NCBI GenBank assembly: GCA_037974665.1
Contig: CM075768.1
Span: 13,817,001-13,881,000 of the forward strand
From: Ehretia macrophylla
Lineage: Eukaryota > Streptophyta > Magnoliopsida > Boraginales > Ehretiaceae
Length of the DNA stretch: 64,000 nucleotides
Direction of reading: 5' to 3'
Positions 36,922 to 48,350 of the stretch are shown in pieces (positions within the stretch are counted from its first letter, which is position 1; each line of letters starts with the position of its first letter). Below the pieces are notes generated by a model that searched no databases, was not told the origin of the DNA, and saw only the letters and a program-made list of their open reading frames with translations. The position numbers were made by a program, and so were the translations under genes.

Positions 36922-39900
36922 TGTAATGCCCCGATCCCTCACGAGACCGGGGTCCCAATCCCAAAACCCAAGGCACGAAAATTTAGGGAAAACAGACAGA
37001 GTTTTCCCTGTTTATAGGACTAATCTGAAAACCTGCGAATAATATACAAAACCATAATTCAACATTCTCATATAATTCAAATTCAACCGCTAAGCTATGC
37101 CTCGTCTCAAGGTCATCCAAGCCTTAGACTATGTTATAAAGTCACTTATCATACCATTATAACTTTATCTCTTCAATTGTCTTGTTTATTAATCCAGCCT
37201 ACTAACTCTATTAACCCAAGCAAGCATGCACGACAATTAAACAATAACATAGTCCTTTAAGCTATTACAGGCCACCTACGAACCAAATACAAACAAGATC
37301 CAATATAATTACAAGCCGAGTTTTTATAGTTCCAATCAAATTACAATTCAAACCACTTCACTAATTCACATGGATTCATAGATACTAATAATGAAAGCCA
37401 ACACAACCAAACACGGTAACTCTCGAGATTTCCTTGTATCACCTTGCGAAGGTGTTGAACCTGAAAAATGTTAGAGACGAGGGAGAGTATACAACTGGTA
37501 TACTCAGTGAGGGAGGTAATGCAACCTACCGCGTATGCAACATGATATGCAATAGGATAAAAGCATATTCAACATCAAATAACACAACCAAGTAAACAAG
37601 TAATGAACCACATATAAAAAGGATACGGTTCACTTTTTGTATTCAATCTCGAACCACGAGCCACGACTTCACGCAACTGCCGACAAACCCTTACTCCAAC
37701 AAGTTGGGATACTCCGGATGTATCCCGATCCTACGACACTTTCTCCTGAGGTAGGTCCATACCCAGTAGGTCAACCACGCCTCTGGGGTAGTGGAGTATG
37801 CCTCAGCGTGAAAGAAATAGGCACCATGGTAGTCGAGGGAGCACGGCAAGCCCGATGCCACCCGTGTTTCTCGATGCTACCATGTCCAAGAAGGTTGCAC
37901 AACCCCGAGTCAAGTCGTGAGAGCCAAGATTTTCAAATATCACATAAGAAGGATGACAAAGTAGGCCGCCCTCGCAAGTAGTTGCAATATAAGCATTATA
38001 ACAATATAAATAAGAGATTAGCATATTCACTCAATTCTTAACAAGGTACACATAAGTATAAGAAATTATATTAAACTCCACAATTTATGAACAATAAAAT
38101 AACTAAGATGCACAAAAGAATGAAAACTCCCTCACCTTTTTAAAAACAAACCTGTGAGAATTTAGCCAATCTTTCCAATACTCTCCGAAAGCACCAATCT
38201 CTTTAATAACCACTTAAAACTACTACCTAACACAACAATGCTATTCAACTTAAAGACAACTCATTCACATTAAAGCAATTAATTTGCGTGCAATAGTCAC
38301 ATTTTCTATAATCATCAAGATATAGCTCAATTAGTATGATCTAAGAACACTAAACATGCATATTTCATGCTAAGGCTAAATGATGTGCTTACTTTAATCA
38401 AAAGTTAATTAACAAGTTTGAAGGCAACATTAACTTTCATAATTCCACTAACCATGCACTAGACTACTTTGAACTCCTAAACACGTTATTAAGACACTTT
38501 TATATTCATTAACTTGCGTTCATTCACGAACATTCTACTAAGTAGCGCTAGTTACACTAAGTTAAAATAAGAATTCTAACATGTAGTAGAACACATACTT
38601 ATCACATGAAATTCTGTAGATATTATTCATAGTCAATATACTAAAGTTCACATTATATAAACAACTTAACAATATAGTAAGAATTAGACAATATTCTTTC
38701 AAAGTAACTAAATCACACAATTCACAAACTTCGCTAATAGAATACAAAAGCTATCCAAATGCATTTAAACTCTCAAATAACTAACTACAAGTCAATTACT
38801 AACATTAAACTTAACTTTAACACTTTTTTCCCTTTGTCTATTAATACAATTTGAAGCACAAACGAAACACAAGTTACATAATTCACAAGCTAGTTATTCT
38901 ACACTTCTAATGACACTTTATGACACCACTTAGAACTATGAAAACCCCTTTTTTAACCACATTTACCATAAAAGCCCCGAAAGCATTTGAACTACAACTA
39001 CCTAAACCATTCCTCAAATCAATGCCATAAAAGCATTTTAGGCACTACCTAACATAATAAACACTAACTATGGCAACCAAACACATCCAAAAAACAAACC
39101 TATTCACAACCCCCTTTAGTGATCAATCCAATTTTAGTAAGTTCAATCAAGTTTTAACCACTTAAAAACTATATTTTATATACAATAACACCTATGGCAT
39201 CATTTAAAGTTTAATCTAATTAAAAAAAAAAAATCAACTCGATCAACCACAGATACGCTCACATACTAATTCAAACAAGGTTCTTGTAAGAATAGCACTA
39301 TAGGCTCGTGACAATTAAATCTCACATAACTAATCAACTCACTTAATTAACACATAAAATAACTCATTAGACATCTCATAACCATCAATCAGTTCAAATA
39401 ACCTCAAAACTCTAAACAAATCAAGCAAGAACTTCACAAAAGCATGTTTTAGTTCAGACACATTTTGGAAATAGCTAAATCGCGGGGTCAAAATATTAGA
39501 ATTTGCCTTAGCTCTACATTTGTTATAAACTGTCTAATCTATCTGCCATAAAAATTTTGTTCAATTCTAAGCATGTTTGCTATACCAAAACTATTTCGGA
39601 AGTCAGGGGTAGTGCGGTGTCCAAATCCGAATTTTGCTTGCTTATCATCTTCTTGTTATTTCTTGCATTTGAGCCAACAATAACCATTACTTTAGCCTAT
39701 ATAACATTCCTACACTTCATTTATGCATTTAAACAAACACTTTGTCTACCAATTTACATTTAACTAAGTAAACTTTATTCTATCAATCAACTACCATAAC
39801 AATTGCTATTAAACCACAAAAGAGTATTCTCTATGCATAATAAAAGGAAACTAAAGCATCAATAAGCAAGGATAAGGCAATAAATTATAATCTAGAAATT

Positions 39901-40325
39901 TTAATATAAACCCTACCTATTCAAATGCACAAAATATGATTTTTTCCTCACCTAGATCTTGAAGAACATGCAAAAGTTGAGCTAAACTTCTTCTCCTTCC
40001 TTATTTTCATCTATTTTTCTTCTTTTCTTGTATGTGTGTGTTTTAGTCGTTTTATTGTGTGTGTGTGGGTGGAAATCTAATTTTTGTGTGTTGTAGTGTA
40101 TTAGGTGTAAATAATAAAAGAAAAAAATCCAAATGACCAACATGCCCTTCAACTAAATGCTATTAACTAGTTTGCCATTCTAGTTTAATTCTAACTAATT
40201 TAGTTGTTTCAATTCCAAATTGTCTATGTTAATTATTTTCTACAATTCCTACAATTTTCCAAAGTGTTCGTGAAGTCCCGAAATTGTATGTAATATGAGA
40301 ATTATGCACGGGTCGGGGTGTTACA
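36922..40325 (-). repeat. Large LTR, copy 3 of array (3.40 kb)
   Basis: Plus strand TGTAATGCCCCGATCCC...GTCGGGGTGTTACA, nearly collinear with copy 2 and about 275 bp shorter. It abuts copia RNase H directly at 40326, so the right edge of the array is an intact LTR terminus. Confidence 0.8.
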
Positions 40326-40680
40326 GTTACTGCATCTTTTTGGGTCCTAATCTTATATCTTGGTCTGCGAAGAAGCAAACTATCACTGCTCGTTCTAGCA
40401 CTGAAGCTGAATACCGGGCTATCGCCTATTCCACTATAGAGATTTATTGGTTCCAGTCTTTACTTTCAGAGCTTTGTCTCTATTCTTCCACTACTCCTAC
40501 CCTATGGTGTGAAAATATTGGTGCCACATATTTGATTGCAAATCCTGTTTATCATGCTCGTACCAAGCACATTGAAGTTGACATCATTTTGTTCGAGAAA
40601 AAGTTGCATCTAGTCATCTACAAGTCTTCTTTATCTCGAGTGTTGATCAAATTGTTGATATCATGACTAAAGGTCTCTAT
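40326..40680 (+). pseudogene. Copia RNase H region (fossil)
   Basis: The plus-strand translation shows [58 protein letters not shown] and TKHIEVDI (40325-40600), the conserved block of copia RNase H. It follows the tandem array without a gap and leads into the polypurine tract and 3' LTR. Confidence 0.88.
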
Positions 40681-40746
40681 GTTCGTCGATTCTCTATTCT
40701 TCGGGACAAGCTCACTGTGTGTTCCCTAGTTTCGCTTGAGGGGGCG

Positions 40747-40934
40747 TGATTAGATATCTCGAGCATTGTGCAGTATTAAGTGAGAATCTTTCTTTATTGA
40801 AAGTTGTAATTATTAGTTGTTTGATTTGATGTAATTTATTACTAGCACTTATTATTTTAGATAATACTTGTATTATTTAAACTAGTGATTGTAACATATC
40901 TTACTCAAGGAAATACAATCTTACCATTCCTTCA
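40747..40934 (+). repeat. Copia 3' LTR (about 188 bp)
   Basis: The polypurine tract CTTGAGGGGG (40735-40744) is followed by TGATTAGATATCTCGAGC... with an A/T-rich promoter-like middle and an end near ...CCATTCCTTCA at 40934. The short length fits Ale-type copia elements. No second LTR exists in the window, so the right border is less certain than the left. Confidence 0.65.
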
Positions 40935-41275
40935 CTTAGATTTATAACTTTGCCTTTTATGTCCATGAAATGATGACTACACATTTAGAAGAGGCTGGTT
41001 TGTTTAGAGAATAGATGGCCAGAGCTTATAAGTAATTGTGACCACTCCTAACAATATCTTATACAAGTTATGACTTAAAGGCTTACACTAGAAGTTTTGG
41101 CAAATGGGACAATTTATTCTAGTTTGACTATTTATTAGTAAGTAACAATCTATTTTCCAAAACATTTTATATGTAAGATGAGCAAAGATTATCCGGAAGC
41201 TCCTCGCCAGTTGGATGGAATTGATTTCTTCTAGGAACCTTGCAGGACAAGTACGAAGAATAGGTTAAAAGAATT
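40935..41275. other. Unassigned spacer between copia and Tat elements
   Basis: 340 bp, AT-rich, no frame or repeat terminus recognised. Its last five bases (GTACG, 41276-41280) form the left target duplication of the next element. Confidence 0.5.
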
Positions 41276-41280
41276 GTACG

Positions 41281-41745
41281 TGTCGAGGTCGAAAACTTCA
41301 CAGTTGAAGTTGAGAGCTACTTGCACCGAGCTGGACTTTTCAGGTCGGCCTTCGAGCTATTCTTTCCGGGTCGGCTACCAGACTTGCACAAGGAAAAGAA
41401 GGAAAAGGTGGGGTGATGACCCGGATTTTCCCCTCGAGCGTGCGAATGATTAGTATGTCCGAGCTGGCAAGGTAGCTGAGAACATTTAATAACGAGTTAC
41501 CTCTTGAATGAAGAGGGCGGAGCTCTATTTATACTAAGTTCAGGTCTGACAGCATTTAATGCAGCGCAGCTTTACGTCCCATCAGCGCTTTATGTCCCAT
41601 CGGAACAGCTGGAATTGAGGTCGGGGTATCCGGGGTCGGGCCAGTCATCCTGGTTGGACATTCAGTTCAACGCGCTGGCCTTGGCACTGATTAGCCCGCT
41701 TCGACTCGGGACGAATTCGTACCTCAACTCGAGAACCCCTCCTCA
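41281..41745 (-). repeat. Tat LTR (3' by element strand)
   Basis: 465 bp, TGTCGAGGTCG...CCTCCTCA on the plus strand. It matches 50365-50830. Differences are concentrated in the first 290 bases; the remainder is almost identical. Confidence 0.9.
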
Positions 41746-41760
41746 ATTCCCTCCCCCCCA
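41746..41760 (-). other. Polypurine tract of Tat element
   Basis: Minus-strand TGGGGGGGAGGGAAT directly before the LTR. Confirms minus orientation. Confidence 0.75.
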
Positions 41761-42062
41761 AGTCGAGATCGAGAAGGTAAGATCTAGAATTTGGCAGTTC
41801 CTCCCGAGTTGTAGGTGTCTGACCCCGAGAGAGTAGGGATGGCCATGTCAGCGATGCATGCCCAATGGATGGCTGACACGTCACCTGGTGGTTTTGACGA
41901 GACGCGACGTTTGGGCTTCCAGAGGCGACTTCCAGGCGCGCCTATAATTAGGGCTTTGACATCCGAGATTCATTCCACATTTTGCTTTCAATCCCTCAAG
42001 AATTTTAGGTCGGACACCAGAGTGGTCGGAAGAAATTAGCTCAGAAGGAATCTTCTCGGGAT

Positions 42063-43352
42063 TTGTCAGCTCGGAGCCAGCTTGGTCGGTCGCCCTCCGC
42101 AGTCAAGAGTAGTAGGTACGTCCCGACTCCCTTTAGTCATTCCTGTTCATTTATATTTACTGTAGACAAGATGGGGAGGTCGGAGTCGGAAGACTCTCAG
42201 GCTATGGAAGTAAGGTCCTACGGTGGAGACGAGAGTCTGTCGAGCTCGGAGTCTACCTCGAATAGGGACCATGGTGGAGAAAGGACCAGTTCATCATCAG
42301 GGTCGGCTCGGAAATCCATGCCCCGGGAGAACGATGATGACTGCCAGGTTATAGGGGTTAGAATGGCGCAAGAAGAGGCCGAGGCAGATCCTTTGGCCGA
42401 CCTGGGAGACTTGGGGGATGGAGAGGACAATGAGCCATTGAACAAGTTGGAAGGGGTCGAGATACCACATGAGTACTTAGCTGGAGTTTTCGCCTCGGAG
42501 CCCACTGCAGCGATCCCGATTAAGGCAGTCCGACCTCGGAGCTCAGCTACAGCCAGTGGTTCGTCAGGTCGGGGGAAGAGGATAGAGCAGTTATTCGCTT
42601 GTTGCCAGCGCGAGTGTCATTCAACCATCGAGATGGACAACGCTCGGCTGAGAGACTGGTCGGTGGACCGGCACCACAAACTAAAGGTCCCTGGTCGGAA
42701 TGACCCTGTCTGTTATCCTCCGCCCGATGACTTTACGATTTACGACCTCGCCTTCGATGTCGTCCGCCTTCCACTTCCCGGCTTCATTACAGGCATTCTG
42801 AACTACTTTGAGCTCAGCCCGGGTCAGATGTCGCCAAACGGTTGGGCCATAATGGTGGCATTCTTCGTGTTCTGCCTCGAGAGGAAGATAGAGCCGACCT
42901 TGCGCCGTTTCAAGCATTTTTTCATTTGCAAGCCCAACCCGAAGCAGCTAGGCTGGTTCCACTTCGCGGCTCAGGTCAACAATGCCATATTCACTAAGTG
43001 GCACTCCTCTAACAAGGGCTGGCACAACGACTACTATTGGGTCAAGTCGACAGTGAACCCGGGGTACAAGATGGACTGGAATCTTTCACTGAAAAAGACT
43101 TTGAATGACGACCCCAAGCTTTCCAAAGAGGAACTCACCGAGGTCAGCGTGCTGAGGCCCGAGCCGGGTATACTAATCGACATCGATAGTGTCCTCAGGT
43201 GGGACAGGATATGGAAGTCCAAGTTATTCGGGAGAGAACCCGACCTGAGTGAAGAGTACCCACACTTGTTTTCTGAGCCTGAAGAAAATGCTCATTCCGA
43301 CTCAGAAGAGGGTCAGTTCGCAGGATCAATGCCCGACCTCCCCATCTCCTAG
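42063..43352 (+). CDS. Antisense ORF of Tat element, putative gypsy-type transposon domain
   Basis: A 429-residue frame on the strand opposite to gag-pol. A likelier start is the methionine at 42171 (MGRSESEDSQ), leaving about 393 residues. It has an acidic Ser/Glu-rich N-terminus (residues 40-150), then a folded-looking block at about 215-330 with LPLPGFITGILNYFELSPGQ, MSPNGWAIMVAFFVFC and FFICKPNPKQLGWFHFAAQ. This pattern is that of the Pfam family called putative gypsy type transposon (PF04195), recalled from memory. The C-terminus is acidic. Retand/Tat elements are known to carry such antisense frames between integrase and LTR. The function is unknown; antisense transcription of the element or a nuclear role is speculation. 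Confidence 0.7.
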   Translation: MSARSQLGRSPSAVKSSRYVPTPFSHSCSFIFTVDKMGRSESEDSQAMEVRSYGGDESLSSSESTSNRDHGGERTSSSSGSARKSMPRENDDDCQVIGVRMAQEEAEADPLADLGDLGDGEDNEPLNKLEGVEIPHEYLAGVFASEPTAAIPIKAVRPRSSATASGSSGRGKRIEQLFACCQRECHSTIEMDNARLRDWSVDRHHKLKVPGRNDPVCYPPPDDFTIYDLAFDVVRLPLPGFITGILNYFELSPGQMSPNGWAIMVAFFVFCLERKIEPTLRRFKHFFICKPNPKQLGWFHFAAQVNNAIFTKWHSSNKGWHNDYYWVKSTVNPGYKMDWNLSLKKTLNDDPKLSKEELTEVSVLRPEPGILIDIDSVLRWDRIWKSKLFGREPDLSEEYPHLFSEPEENAHSDSEEGQFAGSMPDLPIS

Positions 43353-43419
43353 TTTGTCGTTGCTCTTCTCGATTGGTGATTGGTCATTTTTCACCTTCTT
43401 TTCCTTTGTTTTTGCAGGC

Positions 43420-44457
43420 ATGGCAGATACGATGAAGCTCGCGTATCTCCAGAGAAGGAGAAAGCCCGACACCAGTGGCGAGGCGTTGGCTCGGTCCGAT
43501 TTTGGCTCCGTCCCTCAGGAGCAGAGGCAGCGGCCCGGGGGCCATGCACGGGAGGTTGGCGCAGAGGTCTCGTCGGGATCTCCCTTGACAAAGAAGACGA
43601 GCTCGGGTGTGGCGATTCCTGAGCGCTCGGCATCCCGTCCTGACAACAGGAAGCGGCCCCGGCCCGAGTACTCCGGTAAGGGCAAGGCCGCGGAGGTGAG
43701 CCCTCCAAGTAAGGATTTTGTGGAGGCTGCAAGTGTCGCTCGTGATCCCAAGTTGGGGTCGGTCCCGGCGGAGCAGCTTTCACTTGACTTGAGGACGGCC
43801 ATAGTTACGGTAAGACCTACCCAGACGTGCTGTCATGGTTTCTTTTGTTGATTACTTTGACTCACCGCTTTGCTTTCTTCCGCGCAGGCTAAGTCTTATA
43901 TCCTTACGGCGCTTGGCCTACTTGCCCGGGCCCAGACTTACTGTGTGGAGCTCGAGCAGCGCTACACAGATTCCCGAGCCGAGCTGGAGTCCTTTAGGAC
44001 GGATGCGACCCAGAGGCATAAAGCGGATGAGGCGGAGATCGCCCGGCTAAGGAAGGAGCTCGAGGCTGAGAAGTCTCGGCGTGAGGCCGCAGCCAAGGAC
44101 GTTGAGCGCTACAAGCGGGAGAAGTGCGAGGCCGAAGCGAAGCATAAGGACCTCTTGGATCAGGTCAACCCGTGAGGGGAGAAGACAGTGGAGGCCTTTA
44201 AGTCCAGCCAAGAGGTTGTGGACTGGCTAGCCATTGAGGATGGGGTAATGGCCTGGTACACCGAGTTGGAGTACTACTTCCGAGGCCAGGTTGCAGCTCG
44301 CGAGAGGGCGAAGACCTTTTTCCCTGCCGCCAAGAACGATTATATCGAGATCTTGGAGGCCCCGCCCCCGAAATTCTGGGAAATTCCCGAGCTACAGGCC
44401 GACCTGACGTCCCAGGCCAAAGAGGTGTTGGCGTTCGTCGAGAAGGGTATGGACTAG
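43420..44457 (+). CDS. Antisense coding region of Tat element, downstream coiled-coil part
   Basis: Plus-strand coding continues after the previous frame. A block from MADTMKLAYLQRRRKPDTSG (43420) is basic and disordered (KKTSSG, NKRKRPR-like runs near 43640). It is followed by an apparent GT...AG intron (about 43809-43888), then a long heptad-rich coiled coil (ALGLLARAQTYCVELEQRYT, EEAEIARLRKELEAEKSRRE-like runs, 43890-44170), and a last block with WLAIEDGVMAWYTELEYYF (44215-44280). A pyrimidine-rich AG acceptor (TTTTTGCAG at 43418) suggests the upstream frame is spliced to this one, as is known for plant Tat antisense genes. The combination of PF04195-type domain and coiled coil is typical of that family. 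Confidence 0.55.
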
Positions 44458-45049
44458 GTCGGCGACGTAACCGAGGCCACCACCTCCACCGCTACTCCCA
44501 AATAATAATAATTTCTTTTGTAAAGTCGCCCGGGTCGGGCTTTTGTAATTCTGCCCAGGTCGGGCTTTTGTAATTGATTTTAGTATTAATGAAATATCTA
44601 TTTTACTTTTGTTTATATTTTGGTCGAGTTTGTACGCGCGTATCTTTCTCTTCACAACTTTTCTTAAGTAACTGGGGTCAGACCAATTATTATCGATTAT
44701 ACCCTAGCTGGAACTTTGTCCGAGCCGGTTTTATTGATCATTAGCTCGTAATCAAGCGTGGCCACCGCATTAATCCGAGTTGGTAATAGCTTTATAGCTG
44801 AGGCAATTTGGGCCCGGGTCGGGCATTGCGCTGGTTTTTGGTGCTTATTCCCAGGTTGGGAATTGTACTTGTATATAAAGATGTATTGTATTGAGTCTGC
44901 ACAGACAATGTCTTGGCCGGGGGGCTTTACAAGATTTCTCGGCTCGGGGCCGTAATAAAATATTCTGGCTCGGGGCCGTTTACAGAGTATTTCGGCTCGG
45001 GACCGCTAGACAAAATACCGCTTCAGGTGTTCTGAGTGCCATGCGTTCT
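44458..45049. other. Tat element spacer between antisense gene and integrase
   Basis: About 590 bp without a credible gene. Repeats of CCCGGGTCGGGC, GCCCAGGTCGGGC and CTCGGGGCCG occur at about 44530-45000, with TTAATGAAATATC near 44586 that could serve the plus-strand antisense transcript as a polyadenylation region. Confidence 0.5.
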
Positions 45050-46250
45050 TCAATAGTTTCCCGTTCTTGTCGCGAAGGTAGAAGGTCCCGGGTCGGACTT
45101 CTTTCGTGACTTCATAGGGTCCCTCCTAGGTCGGGGAGAGTTTGTTACCGGAGCGCAGCAAAAAGATTGCCTTTCTGAGTACAAGGTCACCAACCTTAAT
45201 AGGCTTAGGCTTAACCTGTTTGGCAAAGGCCCTTTGCATGGCAGCTTTGCTGGCCAGCATTCTGATTTGAGCTTTAGCTCGAAGCTCTTCAGCGAGGTCG
45301 AGCTCTTCACGGATCCGTGCTCCATTTGTTTCTGGATCATGGTGGAGGGTTCTACTAGTCGGAGACCCGATCTCCACCAGTAGCACTACTTGAGTGCCGA
45401 AGGTCAGTTCGAAGGGTGATTCTCCCGTGGCCGAGCTGGTGTTGGTCTGCTGAGCCCACAATACCTTGGGGAGAATCGATGCCCATTGGCCTTCAGCTTC
45501 CTTCAGCTTGGTTTTCAGGCCCTGCAAAATGATTTGGTTAGTCATTTCAACTTGGCCATTACTTTGAAGGTGAGCAATAGATGAGAATCTGAGGTCGATC
45601 CCAATCTCAGCACATTTTTCTCGAAAGTATGTACTGTCGAATTGCTTGTCGTGGTTGGTGATGTTGACCTTTGGCACCCCAAATCAGCAAATGATATTTC
45701 TCCATACGAAATCTCAAGCTGCCTTTTTTGTTATTCTTGCAACACCTTCAGCCTCAGGCCATTTGGTGAAGTAGTCAACAGCTACGAAGGCGTGCTTCTT
45801 TTGGCAAACACTAGTTGGCAATGGGCCAATGATGTCTAGACCCCACTGATAGAATGGCCATGGGCTTACCATCACTGTGAGGTCCAGAGCAGGCTTTCTC
45901 TGTACATTGACGAACCTCTGGCAGGTGTCGCACTTTTTTACATACTCTTTGGCATCCTGCTCTAAGGTTGGCCAGAAATAGCCTTGTCTTAATGCCTTCC
46001 GAGCCAGAGCTTTGCCTCCCAAGTGGTTTCCACATACCCTTTCATGAATTTTCCGGAGTACATAGTTTCCCTCTTCGAGTCCAACACATTTTAAGAGATG
46101 CCAAGTGTAAGCTCTCTTGTAGAGTTGCCCGGCAATTATGACAAACCTTGAGGCCTGTTTCATGAGCTTCAGAGCTGCTTTTTCATCTTCTGGGGTTATA
46201 CCCTCCTCCAAGTAGTCCACGATTGGTTTGGTCCAATCTGGGCTTAGATT
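45050..46250 (-). pseudogene. Tat integrase region (fossil)
   Basis: Minus strand: zinc-finger part HERVCGNHLGGKALARKALR, QGYFWPTLEQDAKEYVKKCD and CQRF (46050-45890), the core with YQWGLDIIGPLP, FVAVDYFTKWPEAE (45850-45740), TNHDKQFDSTYFREKCAEIG and HLQSNGQVE (45660-45560), and the C-terminal basic part to about 45050. Typical Tat order. The frame is broken. Confidence 0.85.
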
Positions 46251-46697
46251 GAGCTCGGCTACGGCTTGCACCCCCAACTGAATACTGGGTTCAGATACTT
46301 CTTCAACATGGACCAGGGCAGGTCGGCTCTCGCCCAAGGCCAATCTGGACAGGGCATCAGCTTTCATATTTTCTTCCCTGGGAATCTGCTGTATCATGAA
46401 CCTTTTGAGCCCCGAGGTCAAATCCTTGACCCTGTTGAGGTAGGCCAGCATAGCACTGTCCTTGGCTTCAAACTCTCCCGATATCTGACCAGAAACCAGT
46501 TGAGAGTCGGTGCTCAGGTCGACTGTTTGTGCCCCGAGCTGAGCTGCAATTTTCAGTCCTGCAATCACTGCTTCGTATTCTGCTTCGTTGTTGGACGCTA
46601 GAAAGGTGAACTTCAAGGAGTATTGGTGCTCATGCCTGGTTGGGTCGAGGATGAGCACCCCAGCTCCGCTTCCGGACTTCCCTGAGGCCCCATCCAC
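46251..46697 (-). pseudogene. Tat second RNase H (archaeal-type) (fossil)
   Basis: The frame begins MDGASGKSGSGAGVLILDPT, with SNNEAEYEAVIAGLKIAAQL, DSQLVSGQISGEF and ENMKADALSRLA (46697-46335). This is the extra, host-derived type RNase H that marks the Tat branch of plant Ty3/gypsy elements. It lies between the ordinary RNase H and integrase, as expected. Confidence 0.85.
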
Positions 46698-46706
46698 ATG
46701 GACCTT

Positions 46707-48323
46707 CTACACGTCCTTCGGGTCGTGCTCTGTTCGACCAGTGCATTCTACCACAAAGTCCGCGATGGCTTGGGCTTTGATGGCTGTTTTGGGCTGGTAG
46801 GTGATGTCAAATTGACTCAGCTCAACTACCCATTTCAGTAGCCTGCCCAACGCTTCTGGCTTGTGCATGATGGACTTGAGCGGGGCATCCGTCATGACCT
46901 TAACTGGATAAGCGTCAAAGTATGGCTTCAACTTTCTTGCCGCTGTGATGAGCGCGAGGGCGAGTTTTTCCAAGGATGAGTATCTCGTCTCGGCCCCTTG
47001 CAAGGTTTTGCTGACATAATAGACCGGCTTCTGCTCCTTTCCTTCTTCTCGGACTAGTGCCGCCGCCACTGCTGTTCTTGAACATGCTAAATATAGTACC
47101 AGCTCCTCCCCCGCCTCAGGTCGGGATAACAGGGATGGCGAAGCTAGGTATCTTTTCAGCTCTTGGAAGGCATTCTGGCATTCCTCAGTCCATTCAAAGT
47201 TCTTAGGATTCCTCAATATCTTGAACAAATGAGCACACTTGTCTGCCGACCTGGACATGAATCTGCTCAGCGCTGCGACCTTTCCTGCTAACACCTGGAC
47301 GTCCTTTACGCAGGTCAGCGGTGCCAGGTCGAGTATCGCCTGGACCTTCTCCGGGTTGGCTTCTATTTCGCGGGCTGTGACCATGAAGCCCAGGAATTTG
47401 CCTGCCTTGATGCCGAATGCGCACTTTTTCGGGTTTAGCTTTATCCCAAAGTGCTCCATTACGGCGAAGGCTTCAGCCAGGTCATCTACATGGTCTTCCG
47501 CCCTTCTGCTTTTGACCAACATGTCATGTACATAGATTTCCATATTCCGGCCAATCTGATTTTTGAAGACCTTGTTCACCATCCGAGTGTAGGTAGCTCC
47601 AGCATTCTTGAGGCCAAAAGGAATGACCTCATAGTAGTAGAGTCCTTTATCGGTGGTGAAGGCGGTCTTCTCTTTGTCTCCGGGAGCCATCTTGATTTGA
47701 TTATAGCCTTTGAAGGCATCTATGAAATAGAGTAGCTCGAATCCGGAGGTGGCGTCCACCATCTGATCGATCTGTGGTAGGAGAAAGCAGTCCTTAGGGC
47801 AAGCTTTGTTGAGGTCGGTGAAGTCTATACACAGTCTCCATCCACCTGAGGACTTAGTCACCAGCACCACATTGGACAACCAGGTTGGGTACTGTATTTC
47901 CTTTATGTGGCCGGCGTCCACTAACTTATCCACCTCTTCGGCTATGATTTGTTGTTTATCATAATAGAAGTGCCTGCGCTTTTGCTTTACCGGATAGTGA
48001 TTCGGGTCGGCATTCAGGTGATGCTCAATTACATCCGGGTCAGCTCCTGTCATGTCACAGGCAGACCAGGAAAATATATGTTCATTCTTTAAGAGGAATT
48101 GGCTTATACCTTTCTTGAGGTTGACAGAGAATTCACTCCCTATCTTTGCTCTCTTGGTCCCATCAGAGAGCTCCACCTCCTGAAGGCCTTCAGCCGGGCT
48201 TCCTCTCTTAGCATCCCTCTTTTCTTCGGGCAGATCTGGTCCCCAACCGATTTGATACTTGGGCCGGAGTGAGTTTTCATAACATTCCCGAGCTGAGAGC
48301 TGGGCTCTGCGAATGGTGGCCAC
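46707..48323 (-). pseudogene. Tat reverse transcriptase and first RNase H (fossil)
   Basis: A 538-residue open frame. RT motifs in order: LSNVVLVTKSSGGWRLCIDF (about residues 145-165), FIDAFKGYNQIKMAPGDKEK (205-225), EVIPFGLKNAGATYTRMVNK, then EIYVHDMLVKS at the catalytic site (about 265). RNase H covers about residues 370-520 with ELVLYLACSRTAVAAALV and YYVSKTLQGAETRYSSLEKL. The frame is long and well kept compared with other fossils here. Confidence 0.88.
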
Positions 48324-48350
48324 TCCGGCCGAGGTTGGGAATTTCAGGGC

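Larger units (their letters stand above)
22176..40325 (-). mobile_element. Tandem array of a non-autonomous large-LTR element (LARD-like)
   Basis: Plus-strand order: LTR stub (22176-22224), internal 1 (22225-23105), LTR (23106-26784), internal 2 (26785-36921, containing a Tekay element at 27356-36607), LTR (36922-40325). Taking the Tekay element and one copy of its target duplication out, internal 2 is about 880 bp, the same as internal 1 (881 bp). Each internal region begins with an iMet-type primer site and ends in a polypurine tract, both on the minus strand. No gag or pol is present, so it must have relied on proteins of another element, probably a Tekay-type relative. Each LTR is about four times longer than the internal DNA. 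LTRs differ by a few percent. Confidence 0.78.
17456..40934 (+). mobile_element. Ty1/copia element, 5'-incomplete, split by nested insertions
   Basis: Copia parts appear in order on the plus strand in three blocks: pre-integrase and integrase (17456-19324), linker and early reverse transcriptase (21636-22175), RNase H to 3' LTR (40326-40934). The gaps are filled by a solo LTR (19325-21630) and a tandem LTR-element array (22176-40325). No 5' LTR, gag or protease is present. The start coincides with the Athila boundary. The proteins resemble RE1-like plant copia polyproteins, probably of the Ale type with short LTRs; the lineage is uncertain. Broken, with about half a dozen breaks besides its missing parts. 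Confidence 0.85.

Noticed and set aside
43391-43802. Minus-strand frames of 130 and 95 residues opposite the antisense Tat gene
   Set aside because: GC-rich shadow frames without motifs; the plus-strand frame has the coherent domain order.
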